Origin: a virus
Strand: one strand, 5' to 3'
Virus record (IMG/VR): IMGVR_UViG_3300009175_000033
Span: 1 to 41,560 of that record
Length of the DNA stretch: 41,560 bases
Positions 5,500-15,422 of the stretch are shown in pieces. The position numbers and the translations under genes are program-made. The stretch's first letter is position 1, and every line of letters starts with the position of its first letter. The notes under the pieces were generated by a model that saw only the letters and a list, made by a program, of their open reading frames with translations, made no database searches and was not told where the DNA came from.

Positions 5500-6741
5500 T
5501 TAACCTGCTGTTAAAACTTGTTTAGCTTTTGATTTATATGAAAATTCTGGTGATGCATTTGTGTTGAAAACACCTGCGGTAAATGTAATTTCCACTACTT
5601 TTTGTTCTTTATATTTTGGTAATGCAAATAAATGTGGCATCAAACTATTTTCTAAAATATTTTTTAGTGCCCTTGCGCCTGTTTTCAATATGCTTGCTTT
5701 TCCAGCAATACTTTCTAATGCTTCTTGTGTAAAGCAAATTTCAATTCCATCAATTGTAAAATAAAATTTATATTGACTAATTAAGTTATTTTTAGTACTA
5801 GTTAATACTTTTATCAATTCGGGTGTTGTTAACACATTAGTATAAACAATAACTGGGAACCTACCCATAAATTCTGGAATCATACCAAACTTAATTAAAT
5901 CGTCTACTGATGCTGTTGAAGACTGGACTTTATTTACTTTTGTAGATCCAAAACCAATTGAGTTTTCTTTATTGCGTCTTGTTATAACATCTGATAAACC
6001 AACAAATGAACCACTAGCAATAAATAATATTCCTGTTGTGTCAATATCGACAACAGATGAACCAGCATGTTTTTTGCCGCCATCTGTTGGTACTGAAATA
6101 ACAGCGCCCTCAATTATTTTCAATAATGCTTGTTGTACACCTTCTCCAGTTATGTCTCTGTTAGCAGTTGATCCGTCGTTTTTTTTACCAATTTTATCAA
6201 TTTCATCTAAAAAGATAATGCCGTGTTGTGCTTTTTCGATATCACCATCTGCTGCTAATAATAATCTACTTAGAATACTTTCAACATCATCGCCAACATA
6301 CCCAGCTTCGGTAAGTCCAGTTGCATTAGCAATAATAAAAGGAACATCTAAGAAATCTGCAATTGTTTTGGCTAATAGCGTTTTCCCTGTTCCTGTTGGT
6401 CCATGTAATAATATATTACTTTTCTCAATTGCAATTGCACTTGTATAAAATAATCTCTTATAATGATTTGCAACCCCAACACTAATTGCAATCTTAGCAT
6501 CTTCTTGACCAATAACAAATTGGTCCAGATACTGTTTTATTCTAATTGGGTTAGTGTGTTTTGCAAGTTTTTTGTCTTTTTTAATATTTACATTTTGCTG
6601 ATTTATTAATAAATTTGAGCACAATTCAACGCACTCATCGCAAATTGCTGCGGTAGCACCGCTAATGATCAACTTGGTAGCTTCTTCGCGAGTTTTATTG
6701 CAAAAGCTGCATTTATTAGGCATTGTTGTTTCTTTCCGCAT
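5500..6741 (-). CDS. clpX: ClpX, AAA+ protein unfoldase
   Basis: 413 residues, full ClpX architecture. The N-terminal zinc-binding domain has C11-x2-C14 and C34-x2-C37. The AAA+ module has Walker A GPTGTGKT (114-121), pore-1 loop GYVGD (147-151), Walker B IIFLDEID (175-182), an RKH-like KKH loop (223-225) and Arg-finger region near EFMGRFPV. The ClpP-docking IGF tripeptide is intact (262-264), so it should dock on a ClpP. No ClpP gene is in the window, so a host ClpP is implied. It would redirect host proteolysis or act as a chaperone. An alternative start is Met7 (6723), preceded by GGAAAG. Confidence 0.93.
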   Translation of the reverse strand: MRKETTMPNKCSFCNKTREEATKLIISGATAAICDECVELCSNLLINQQNVNIKKDKKLAKHTNPIRIKQYLDQFVIGQEDAKIAISVGVANHYKRLFYTSAIAIEKSNILLHGPTGTGKTLLAKTIADFLDVPFIIANATGLTEAGYVGDDVESILSRLLLAADGDIEKAQHGIIFLDEIDKIGKKNDGSTANRDITGEGVQQALLKIIEGAVISVPTDGGKKHAGSSVVDIDTTGILFIASGSFVGLSDVITRRNKENSIGFGSTKVNKVQSSTASVDDLIKFGMIPEFMGRFPVIVYTNVLTTPELIKVLTSTKNNLISQYKFYFTIDGIEICFTQEALESIAGKASILKTGARALKNILENSLMPHLFALPKYKEQKVVEITFTAGVFNTNASPEFSYKSKAKQVLTAG

Positions 6742-6781
6742 TACATATATTTACCTTTAGCTACTATCTTCGCACAATATT

Positions 6782-8170
6782 TTATTTTTTCATGATACTT
6801 TTAACCATTTGAACTTGAACTGGGGTTAAATCTTCTAATGTTAAATCACCCGACAAAATCAATTGTAATAATCTAGTAGCATTCAAATCAGCAACTGAAA
6901 ACCAAGATTGACCATTGAATCTATATAATGTATTTGGGTCTGTGTCTACTCTTAAAAATGTATCTCCACGTCTAGGATTTCTAGGAAATGCAGTTCCAAA
7001 TTTAGAATTGTAAGAACTTTCAGTATCTAACAAATCTACATGACCTGCTAATTCACGCAATTTAACTAACAACGGATTTTCTTCTTGACTTACTTCTGCT
7101 GAAACTTCTTTGATTACTTCTACAATTCGTTCTGGACCTACCACTTCCACTTCTTTGATTACTTCTACAATTCGTTCTGGACCTACCACTTCCACTTCTT
7201 TAATTACTTCTACAATTCGTTCTGGACCTACCACTTCCACTTCTTTAATTACTTCTACAATTCGTTCTGGACCTACTACTTCTTTAATTACTTCCACTTC
7301 TTTGATTACTTCTACAATTCGTTCTGGACCTGCTACTTCTTTAATTACTTCCACTTCTTTGATTACTTCTACCAGAACTTCTTTGATTACTTCTGTTTGG
7401 ACAGTATCTTCTTTTTGAATTTTTGAAAGCTCAATTTTTTTGCTCACAGCTAATAATAAAGTTAATGCAAGTGGATCAAATACAATTATAATAATAATGA
7501 TAATCCACCTAACTGCTCGCTCTAACAAATCAATGCTCGGATTATCACCATAAATCATTGCAGCTACATATTTTATAGGACCAACTTCAGCTTCAATTTT
7601 TCTTACCTTAGATGCAATTGGAGCTCTATCAGCTTGCAACTGTTGAATCTTCTGCTGAGATAAATCATTTTCTTTTTGTAATCTCGTTCTATCATTACTT
7701 TGAGTTCGTCTAATTACTGTTGCGCGTTCTGCTCCATTTTGATCTTTGCTTCTACCTAATATTTCTGTTACTGCATTATCCATTTGTGCCATCAAGTTAC
7801 GATTTAATGTTATTGTTTCTCTTTCATTTTTAATTTTTTCATCAAATAAAGAAACTTGATCTTGTGCATCAGCTGATGGTACACCTTGATCCAAATGGCT
7901 CTTTGACAAAAATCCAAAAGTACCTAAACTTGTGACAAGCATTAATATTATGATACATGCTACAAGATAACTTTTACTAGCATAACCAAGAATACTCCAA
8001 TTTTTTCTAACCCACATTGTGGTAATAACTTTACCTAATTCTAACGCACCACCCATAATAATAATAGGTATTTGAGCGGTCGAAAATATGGCCATTAATC
8101 CACTAATACTATAATAGGCACTTACTGTACTAATCAATAATGCAATTAGCAAAGCAGAATAGTCTAACAT
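6782..8170 (-). CDS. multi-pass coiled-coil membrane protein with VEVIKEV repeats
   Basis: 462 residues. Hydrophobic helices at about 5-29, 33-52, 66-88 and 219-243 (the last with a run of isoleucines) flank a Gln/Arg/Glu-rich coiled coil (105-195). A repeat region (259-356) is built from KEVEVIKEV and the 15-residue unit GPERIVEVIKEVEVV; its DNA (about 7084-7400) is nearly identical unit to unit, so it probably changes length by recombination. A C-terminal domain (395-430, PRRGDTFLRVDTDPNTLYRFNGQSW) resembles short modules in phage virion proteins. AAGGAG is 6 nt before the ATG. It could span the cell membrane or be a tail/ejection protein; the role is unknown. Confidence 0.7.
   Translation of the reverse strand: MLDYSALLIALLISTVSAYYSISGLMAIFSTAQIPIIIMGGALELGKVITTMWVRKNWSILGYASKSYLVACIIILMLVTSLGTFGFLSKSHLDQGVPSADAQDQVSLFDEKIKNERETITLNRNLMAQMDNAVTEILGRSKDQNGAERATVIRRTQSNDRTRLQKENDLSQQKIQQLQADRAPIASKVRKIEAEVGPIKYVAAMIYGDNPSIDLLERAVRWIIIIIIIVFDPLALTLLLAVSKKIELSKIQKEDTVQTEVIKEVLVEVIKEVEVIKEVAGPERIVEVIKEVEVIKEVVGPERIVEVIKEVEVVGPERIVEVIKEVEVVGPERIVEVIKEVEVVGPERIVEVIKEVSAEVSQEENPLLVKLRELAGHVDLLDTESSYNSKFGTAFPRNPRRGDTFLRVDTDPNTLYRFNGQSWFSVADLNATRLLQLILSGDLTLEDLTPVQVQMVKSIMKK
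7084..7400 (-). repeat. in-frame tandem repeats, 45-bp unit
   Basis: At least four units encode GPERIVEVIKEVEVV, with shorter VIKEVEV variants at both ends. Units differ by a few bases (for example tttgatt vs tttaatt). Confidence 0.85.
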
Positions 8171-8260
8171 TCATAACTCCTTAAATTCAAAACGTATCGG
8201 ATTTGTAAGATAATGCCAACAAAAAATTGCAACTAATGTTAATAAAAGCAAAGTTTCCAT
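8171..8260 (-). CDS. 29-residue membrane peptide
   Basis: The ATG directly abuts the adhesin stop (TAAATG) and the TGA lies just before the next gene's ATG. The product starts METLLLLTLVAIFCWHY and ends with a charged tail: one transmembrane helix. The AAGGAG of the next gene lies inside its last codons. Tight packing between two genes supports it being real. It could be an inner-membrane partner of the 462-aa protein; function unknown. Confidence 0.5.
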   Translation of the reverse strand: METLLLLTLVAIFCWHYLTNPIRFEFKEL

Positions 8261-11200
8261 TTAGTCCACTGAAAGTAATAATAAATCGTCGTTGCTCTTA
8301 GTTCGTACATTCCAGTTCGATGTTATTGCACCACAATGTACCGAATATGTATTGGTTGTATAATAATCAATATTTGTAGTTGCTACAATTGCAACTTCAT
8401 CATTATTATTTACTACATTACTAGTTCCGCTCAAATTTCCGTTTATACTAAGTTGTCCACCACCTGTTAAAGTGATAGCAGTTGTTCCATCAATATTTCC
8501 ATCAATAGTAATTGTGTTACTTGTAACTGTTGTTGAAAGTTGCTGATTAATAATATCTGTGAATACACCTAATGTTACAGTTGTTCTTTTTGGTCTTGTA
8601 ACAAAAACAAACTCACCAGTTCTACTATTACCAGTAACTGGATTAACACCACAAGTTAAATTATTAGGACTTACTGAAACTGTATATTTAACTGGTGTAT
8701 TATATACTGGAGAAGTTAATCCTTCAAATGCTATAGTTGCACCACTGTTTACTGTTGCACTACTAACACCTAGATTTGAACCATTTATCCAAATACTTGC
8801 GCCATTATTTACACTAAAACCTAGACTAGGCAAATCTGGACTAATCCAAGTAACTGAATTTGTTAAAGTGTTTGTATTTAATTCCAAACCTGTTTTTATA
8901 CCAAAATCCATATCTTTAATACAAGTTCCATGTGGTGGTCTTGTTGAATAAGTAAAAGTATCAACAACCGCTGACGCGTTTCCACCAGGAGTAGTTGTTC
9001 CCATCAATACAGTATACACTATATCTGTATTATAAGAACCACTTGTTAGTGCTCTAATCTTTACTACATCAAATTTTTGAACAGTTGTACTATCACCAAA
9101 CTGTACATCATTTACAATAATATTTGCACTTGGTGTAACTCTAATTGGTACATATAAGTTAACATCAACACCAGTAATTGTTACTGTATTTGTGTTTAAT
9201 GCTGTGCTAATTTCTAAATTGGATTGATCAAAGAAGTCAAATGCATCTGGTACAATGTCACCTGAATTTGTAATAATATTGAAATTTGAAAAATCACTGT
9301 ATCCTAGATATAAAGGATCCATTCCAATATAGGTATCTGTTCGTCCTGAAACCGAAACTTTAAAATTAAGTGTTCTATTTATATTTGCTATTTGTGTTGC
9401 AGTTATAACTCTTACTTCAATAATATCACCATCTTGTACATCTGTTAGCGTATTACCTGAAGAATTAGAAACTACTATTCCTCTAGTTCGTCTAATACCA
9501 ATTACGTGTGCCGCAGTTAACGCATCAATATTTCCACCGGTATAACTATCATTTAAACATTCTACTTTTACTGTGTAATCACCAACGTAACTTCCATAAT
9601 TACCTGTCATTGTCCAAGATTCAGTTTGATATGTAACTGCAGATCCTTGACCAGCAGCTGAATCAAATAATACATGAGTTGGTCTACTAATAACAGGTGC
9701 TGCACCAACTGTAACTGATACAGTTCCAACTGAACTGCATAGCATTGAATGATCTGCATTATATGTTCTAAAAGAAATACCAACTACACCTGAATAACCA
9801 CTTGCAGCTGGAGTAAAGTTCCATAAGTATAAATTGCCTACTACTGGTCCAGTTAATACTCCTTGAAATGCTGCTGGTCCACTTACAATTTCAACTCCAC
9901 TTGCATAACCTGTGTAGGTGAACACAATAGGTACTGGTGTATTATATGGAGTTGAAGTACTTGTACTAATAGGTACTGAGCAAGGAGGTGCTATTACAGT
10001 TACTGGAATAATTACTATATTACTTTCACCTGCTATTCCTGCTGCAACTATAGAAAATGTATCATTCCCAATAAAACCAAAATATGGTGTATAATTTACA
10101 ATAAATGTGTTTGATGGTAAACCAGTATTATCAAAGGTAACAGCACCATGAGTTGGGAAAGAACTTATATATACTGAACTTGCAATCGCTGCTGAAACTG
10201 TTCCACCTACTGATCCAATAGTACCATAATTACATGTTATATTGCCTGCACTTATAATTGGAACTGTTCCTGGAGTAATCGTTACAGTAATATTAGCTGG
10301 TGCGCTATCTCCACACGGACCAGAAACTTTATATGTAAATGTATCAGTTCCAGTTGCATAACTATTAACATAATATGCAATTGGTGAATCTATATTTAAA
10401 GTACCAACTAAATAACCTTTTGTTGGAGGAGTTACAATTGAAGCTCCAGTAACACTTCCAGTATAGATTGGAAAAATATGTGCTATTGGTCTAGGAGAAG
10501 ATATACCATCCCAAAAATTTGTTGTAACTGTTAAGTCTGTGGCAACCGGGTTTGATATATTTGGTGTTACTACAACTGTTGCTGTAGTAGATCCATATTG
10601 ATTATAAGCATGTAATGTATAAGTTGTTGGAACTGAAATTGGACCAACTGTTGAAATAGAACCTTGAGTTGCAATCGCCGCTAGACCATCTATACTACAT
10701 TGAGTAGCATCAACAGTTGACCAAGATAAAGTAGTGGTTGCACCAGTACAAACATTCTGTGGTGTTGCTGTAAAAGAATTAATAGTTGGAGTTGGTGGTG
10801 GTGGAATATATGGTGCAACTAAAATAGTTATATTATTAGACGCGGGAGTTAATGCATTACTAGTATCTACGAAAGTATATCTAACAACATCACTCAACGC
10901 TGTTGTATAACTATTTCTTGGACCTGTAAGAGTATATGTTAAAACCGAACCAACTAAAGTTGCTGTTGCTGATGAAATATTATTAATATCAGCTATACTA
11001 AAACTACCAGTTCGATTCGATACTCGCTGTCCTTGAACTGACGCACTAACTAAAGTTAATAAATCAATTGAAACAGAAAGATCTGGATAAGGAATAGTTG
11101 CTGTATAAGTAGCTGCTTGTAAATCTGTCACTGTTGGGGGATCAATGATAATATTTACGGCCCCAACCTTGTCAGCATTTACTTTCCAATAATACCAGAA

Positions 11201-13834
11201 ATTATCTAATCCTGTATAACCATTGTCTGGTCTATATACCCCACCTAATCCATTCCAAGATATAAAATGTCCATGTTGTAAAAATGTTCCGCCATTATAT
11301 ACTGAAAAATATGTATCGCTTGACGAATCTGGATTACCTGTATCAAGTACTTGGCTCGATAAATCAATAAGAGTATCAGTATTATAAGGAATATGAACAG
11401 TTATTGGTGCTGGCATATTATACCATTCTATGTATGGAATATATGTTTTATTAATTATTGTCCATTCAATATATAACACGTTTTGTTTAGTAACAAATTT
11501 TGGTTTAACAAGTACATGTGAGAAAAATGTTGGTGCCGAGCTACCCAAATCAATTTGTGTAGCTGGTCTAGGTACTAGTTGTGAATTACCATTTAATACA
11601 TATGCTGTTAACGATTTTACAAGAGTTTTTGTTCCAACTAAAGTGTATAATACTCCTCCAGATTCAGCATAAGTTGGTGGGCCAGTTCTATCATTGATAA
11701 ATGTAACTGGCATAAAATTGAAATCTGTGGTTGGGATTCCACCACAGTCTAATCCTTTATCAGAACCAACTGGGCATTCATTTTGTAAAAACCATCCCCA
11801 ACAAGATCCCATAGGATCTGATCCACCTTCAGGTGCTACTGGAGGGACAGCTAATGTAGTTGTAACTAATGTAAGGACGCCACTTACCATTTGCCATACT
11901 TGCACACGTTCACCAACTGTTGAAGAAGTACTAGGAACTGTTTGAGTAGTTTGATGAAAATTTATTGCACCAGGGCTGTTGTTTGTTAACCAAGGACCAT
12001 CAAATGGTCCCACTGTAGGATATGAACCTGCTAACAATGCATCTGTTACTTGATATACAGGATCATTTATTTGTAAATAACCATTTGTATTTATAAGTTG
12101 CCCGCCTGGTAACATTTGCCAAGGACCTTGTCTCCATACAAAAGTCATATTGTAACCAGCTTGACAACAAGGAATAGTTAATATATCACCATCATTGTGA
12201 GGCATTGTAGTTGGAGATGCAGCGCCTTCTTCCTGATATACTTTGAAATCAACTTGGTTGTAAACGTTTCTACCATATTCATCAACAAAGGGAGTGTTGA
12301 TTAATATTTCTCCTCTTCTTGGATTTCCATCACTTGGGAGAACAGTTATAGTAACTGTTTCAGTTGTATTTCCAAGGCCATTCTTTGGACTTACAGAGAA
12401 CCAATCTTTATCTATTACGTCTATATACCACGAATGACCAACTACAGTTGGAGTAATACTTAAACTTATGGTTCCACCATATGCTGGAATATTACCTATT
12501 TGAGGACTCACAGTTACATTAGGTGTAGGAGGTTTAATTTGTCCAACTTGAGATATTGTTAATGTTTGTTCACCAATTTGAACCATAGCTGATCTAGGAT
12601 AGTATGTAGTATTAGCATCAACAGTAAGAAATATTTGATATCCATTTACTACAACTTCTTTATTACTAAATCTTAGCCAAGTTTCAGTATAAACTATTTT
12701 CCAGTCTGAGTAAGTCTGAGGAAATGTGCTAACAAGTATTGGAAAATTGTTTCTTCCTGCTGCTTCAAATGACAAACTTGTCGCATTTAATGCGGTTACA
12801 GTATTGTAATTTGGATTGTTTTGATCGCAATTACCAATATCACCTATAACAGGACAAGGCGTAGTAATTGACCAACCTGTAGATAAACCGTTGTAACTAT
12901 AAATTGGATTATGATGTATTACTGGATTATCTCCAATTTTTAATTTAGGAGTTGTATCATAAGCCCAAGTTACAATTAAATCGTTAACAAGATCGCAACA
13001 TGGTATTGTTAAAGTATCACCGATATTAGGGTCAGTTATCAAACCTGCTTGTTCTAAGACAAATGTTTTAGTTCCTCCATTTGCATATTGAGCATTATTT
13101 CCGATATAAAATGATACGTTTCTAGAAGAAGTATCTGTATTAGGTTGTACGTGCCAAGTAAATGTATTTCCTACAATAGTATAAGATACCCAACTAGTAT
13201 TATCGCAAACAACTTGTACATCCCAACTAGCTAAACCTGTGTCTGGAGTTACTAAAACATCACCAGACAACGAAACTTCAGCACCAGCTAGATCTGAATT
13301 TATATTTAATGTTACTGAAAGGGCTGGTGGAGGAGGAGCGGCAGCTTGTGTAATTGTACATATATTATCTCCAACAGAAATTGTTGCAGTTCTAATAGAT
13401 TGCGTTGTATTAATATCTACACTTAAATATACATAATCTGCATTGACATTATTTGGATTTGGATCATGATATTTTTGTGCAATATGTAGCCAAGGAGCAC
13501 CGCCTGAAACTGTACCAGTCCAATCATAATTTGTTGGAGATTGTATAACATGGATTATACCTGTTCGATATGCGTCAAAATATAATTGACTAGGAAAAAT
13601 ACTTATTGTTGGTGCAGTTGGACCAGCATTACAATTTTCTCCAGTGTCACCTTCAGGACAAGACCCGCTAGCTATAATCCAACCATACCCGTAATATCCA
13701 CTCCTGTATGGAGCGGTAACTCCAGAGTATGATCCCTCTTGTAAAAAATCGTTAAAAGGACCATAAGCATATATTAATATCAGTGAATCTCCACTGCAAC
13801 ATTGAATTTCAATAGTATCACCTTGATTTGGCAT
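8261..13834 (-). CDS. giant tail adhesin with BACON-like and Ig-like domains
   Basis: 1857 residues, the largest gene here. A module occurs three times (about 5-70, 272-338, 549-699): it begins GD-x-(I/L)-x-I-x-CC (CC at 12-13, 279-280, 556-557) and ends with a C-P-x(n)-G-x(n)-C pair. Between them are four BACON-like domains (about 76-165, 170-265, 345-431, 438-536), each with a central Trp, R-x-A-x-(I/V) and a closing (T/S)-I-(T/S)-Q-x strand. BACON domains bind glycans or mucin. Further on are Ig-like or PKD-like domains (about 1010-1095, TPQNVCTGATTTLSWS) and many beta-repeat segments to the C-terminus. There is no signal peptide. I infer a host-binding fibre or adhesin beside the 506-aa fibre. 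Confidence 0.75.
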   Translation of the reverse strand: MPNQGDTIEIQCCSGDSLILIYAYGPFNDFLQEGSYSGVTAPYRSGYYGYGWIIASGSCPEGDTGENCNAGPTAPTISIFPSQLYFDAYRTGIIHVIQSPTNYDWTGTVSGGAPWLHIAQKYHDPNPNNVNADYVYLSVDINTTQSIRTATISVGDNICTITQAAAPPPPALSVTLNINSDLAGAEVSLSGDVLVTPDTGLASWDVQVVCDNTSWVSYTIVGNTFTWHVQPNTDTSSRNVSFYIGNNAQYANGGTKTFVLEQAGLITDPNIGDTLTIPCCDLVNDLIVTWAYDTTPKLKIGDNPVIHHNPIYSYNGLSTGWSITTPCPVIGDIGNCDQNNPNYNTVTALNATSLSFEAAGRNNFPILVSTFPQTYSDWKIVYTETWLRFSNKEVVVNGYQIFLTVDANTTYYPRSAMVQIGEQTLTISQVGQIKPPTPNVTVSPQIGNIPAYGGTISLSITPTVVGHSWYIDVIDKDWFSVSPKNGLGNTTETVTITVLPSDGNPRRGEILINTPFVDEYGRNVYNQVDFKVYQEEGAASPTTMPHNDGDILTIPCCQAGYNMTFVWRQGPWQMLPGGQLINTNGYLQINDPVYQVTDALLAGSYPTVGPFDGPWLTNNSPGAINFHQTTQTVPSTSSTVGERVQVWQMVSGVLTLVTTTLAVPPVAPEGGSDPMGSCWGWFLQNECPVGSDKGLDCGGIPTTDFNFMPVTFINDRTGPPTYAESGGVLYTLVGTKTLVKSLTAYVLNGNSQLVPRPATQIDLGSSAPTFFSHVLVKPKFVTKQNVLYIEWTIINKTYIPYIEWYNMPAPITVHIPYNTDTLIDLSSQVLDTGNPDSSSDTYFSVYNGGTFLQHGHFISWNGLGGVYRPDNGYTGLDNFWYYWKVNADKVGAVNIIIDPPTVTDLQAATYTATIPYPDLSVSIDLLTLVSASVQGQRVSNRTGSFSIADINNISSATATLVGSVLTYTLTGPRNSYTTALSDVVRYTFVDTSNALTPASNNITILVAPYIPPPPTPTINSFTATPQNVCTGATTTLSWSTVDATQCSIDGLAAIATQGSISTVGPISVPTTYTLHAYNQYGSTTATVVVTPNISNPVATDLTVTTNFWDGISSPRPIAHIFPIYTGSVTGASIVTPPTKGYLVGTLNIDSPIAYYVNSYATGTDTFTYKVSGPCGDSAPANITVTITPGTVPIISAGNITCNYGTIGSVGGTVSAAIASSVYISSFPTHGAVTFDNTGLPSNTFIVNYTPYFGFIGNDTFSIVAAGIAGESNIVIIPVTVIAPPCSVPISTSTSTPYNTPVPIVFTYTGYASGVEIVSGPAAFQGVLTGPVVGNLYLWNFTPAASGYSGVVGISFRTYNADHSMLCSSVGTVSVTVGAAPVISRPTHVLFDSAAGQGSAVTYQTESWTMTGNYGSYVGDYTVKVECLNDSYTGGNIDALTAAHVIGIRRTRGIVVSNSSGNTLTDVQDGDIIEVRVITATQIANINRTLNFKVSVSGRTDTYIGMDPLYLGYSDFSNFNIITNSGDIVPDAFDFFDQSNLEISTALNTNTVTITGVDVNLYVPIRVTPSANIIVNDVQFGDSTTVQKFDVVKIRALTSGSYNTDIVYTVLMGTTTPGGNASAVVDTFTYSTRPPHGTCIKDMDFGIKTGLELNTNTLTNSVTWISPDLPSLGFSVNNGASIWINGSNLGVSSATVNSGATIAFEGLTSPVYNTPVKYTVSVSPNNLTCGVNPVTGNSRTGEFVFVTRPKRTTVTLGVFTDIINQQLSTTVTSNTITIDGNIDGTTAITLTGGGQLSINGNLSGTSNVVNNNDEVAIVATTNIDYYTTNTYSVHCGAITSNWNVRTKSNDDLLLLSVD

Positions 13835-13836
13835 AA

Positions 13837-15357
13837 TTAATAGCTCACATAAGTTGCTAGAAGAATATCATTAGAAGTACGTGCACCAGTTATAGGATAT
13901 CCTGAAGACGATGGTTTAGTTAATGTCACAATTGTTATTCCTCTACTTCCGTTAGTAAAATTTGGAACTGCATTATTTGGCCAATATATATTATTTGAAG
14001 AATCAAATGTTACACCATTCTCTGTACCAATTAACATAATTCTCATAGTTTGACCAGGATTAGTTAAATCTGTGATTGTCAATAAAGAAACAGCACCAGT
14101 AATATTTAATTGATGATTTGTTGTGGTTGCACTTAATGATACTGTGCCACCTGCTGTATTTGTTACTAATGTTGTTGATCTAATTGATTGACTTGCAACT
14201 ATTCCGCCCGTTACATTTAATCCATTTAACGTTCCAACTGTTGTTATTTGTGGTTGGGTTGCTGTTATTATTGATCCAACTATTGATGAAGCAGTTAAAT
14301 TTCCAACAGTTGCGTTTCCTGTAATTCCAAGTGTTGTTGCGCCAGTTATTGCACCACCAAATGCTGCTGCACCTGAAACTAAACTTCCAACAGTTGCAAC
14401 TCCACTAATATTAATTGTTGTTGACCCAGTTATTGCTCCAGAAAAGAGACCAATTCCAGTTGAAATATTACCAACAGTTGCATTTCCTGTAACAATTAGG
14501 GTTGAAGAAGTTATTTTAGCATTAGATGTTAAATTTCCAACAGTTGCATTTCCAGTAATATTAATTGTAGTTGAGCCAGTTATTGCACCACTAAATGAAC
14601 CAGCGCCAGAAGAAATATTACCAACTGTTGCGTTACCTGTAACAAGTAATGTTCCACTTGTAGATAAATTGCCTGCTGTTACTGTACCTAGAACACCAAG
14701 ACTTGCTAATCCACTTATGGTTATATTACCAAAATTAGTATTAAAATTTAATCCACTACTAATAGTTGCATAACCAGATTGTCCTGGTGCTGCTGGAGTA
14801 AATACTTCATCTGGACTAAACATTGCTAATCTACTGGTATTAATATAAAAGCTTAACACAACGTGATCAACAGCAAAGATATCAGTTATTACTTCAGCAA
14901 TAATTTCAACGCCATTTATTCCTACTGGAGCTAATGGTCCGATCAATTTCCATATAAAATTATCATTTATATATAATTGTCTAGTAGTTGTATTATACCA
15001 CATATCACCATTATCATAATATGCAGAATTTGGATCCAATGGGCGAATAGGTAAGGTAGGTTCTGGTGCAGCTTTTGTGATTGATCCAATGCCTAGCCAC
15101 TTGGATCCGTTATAAACTTTTAATTGCTTTATTCCAAGTGTAGTATCGTACCATACTTGTCCAGATAGATAATCTGCTCCTGGCGGCACTGCCGAATTAG
15201 CAAAATTTTCTAGTAATTTTATGAAATTTTCATTTTGTCGTTCGCCATAAGATGAAACATTTCTACCAATCAATGATAATGATGTAGAAGTATCTATCGT
15301 ACCATCCGCTAAAGTTATTAAAACTTCACCATCTGTTTTATTGAGTATATAAGACAT
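13837..15357 (-). CDS. tail fibre-like virion protein with GNATVGN repeats
   Basis: 506 residues. The N-terminus (1-150) resembles fibre-attachment domains of marine T4-like phages: SGQVWYDTTLGIKQLKVYNGSKW and DNGDMWYNTTTRQLYI. The middle (about 220-370) has repeats of (V/I)TGNATVGN(L/I) with SGAITGSTTI, predicted beta-helical shaft. The C-terminal part (TTTNHQLNITGAVSLLTIT to the end) looks like a fibre tip domain. GAGGA precedes the ATG and a GATAAATA late box lies about 20 nt upstream. It is translated just ahead of the giant adhesin, so the two probably share one tail organelle. Confidence 0.75.
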   Translation of the reverse strand: MSYILNKTDGEVLITLADGTIDTSTSLSLIGRNVSSYGERQNENFIKLLENFANSAVPPGADYLSGQVWYDTTLGIKQLKVYNGSKWLGIGSITKAAPEPTLPIRPLDPNSAYYDNGDMWYNTTTRQLYINDNFIWKLIGPLAPVGINGVEIIAEVITDIFAVDHVVLSFYINTSRLAMFSPDEVFTPAAPGQSGYATISSGLNFNTNFGNITISGLASLGVLGTVTAGNLSTSGTLLVTGNATVGNISSGAGSFSGAITGSTTINITGNATVGNLTSNAKITSSTLIVTGNATVGNISTGIGLFSGAITGSTTINISGVATVGSLVSGAAAFGGAITGATTLGITGNATVGNLTASSIVGSIITATQPQITTVGTLNGLNVTGGIVASQSIRSTTLVTNTAGGTVSLSATTTNHQLNITGAVSLLTITDLTNPGQTMRIMLIGTENGVTFDSSNNIYWPNNAVPNFTNGSRGITIVTLTKPSSSGYPITGARTSNDILLATYVSY

Positions 15358-15376
15358 TCGCGATCCTCTTTACTAT

Positions 15377-15384
15377 TATTTATC
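15377..15384 (-). promoter_or_regulatory. late promoter box GATAAATA
   Basis: Minus-strand GATAAATA 19 nt before the fibre start at 15357, with a GAGGA ribosome site between. Same box as at ten other starts. Confidence 0.65.
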
Positions 15385-15422
15385 AATAGTTTGAAATCAC
15401 ACTGAGGATCGCAAATATCTTT

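Noticed and set aside
7110-7418. Plus-strand frame of SGPTTSTSLITSTI repeats
   Set aside because: Antisense reading of the 45-bp repeat in the membrane protein gene.
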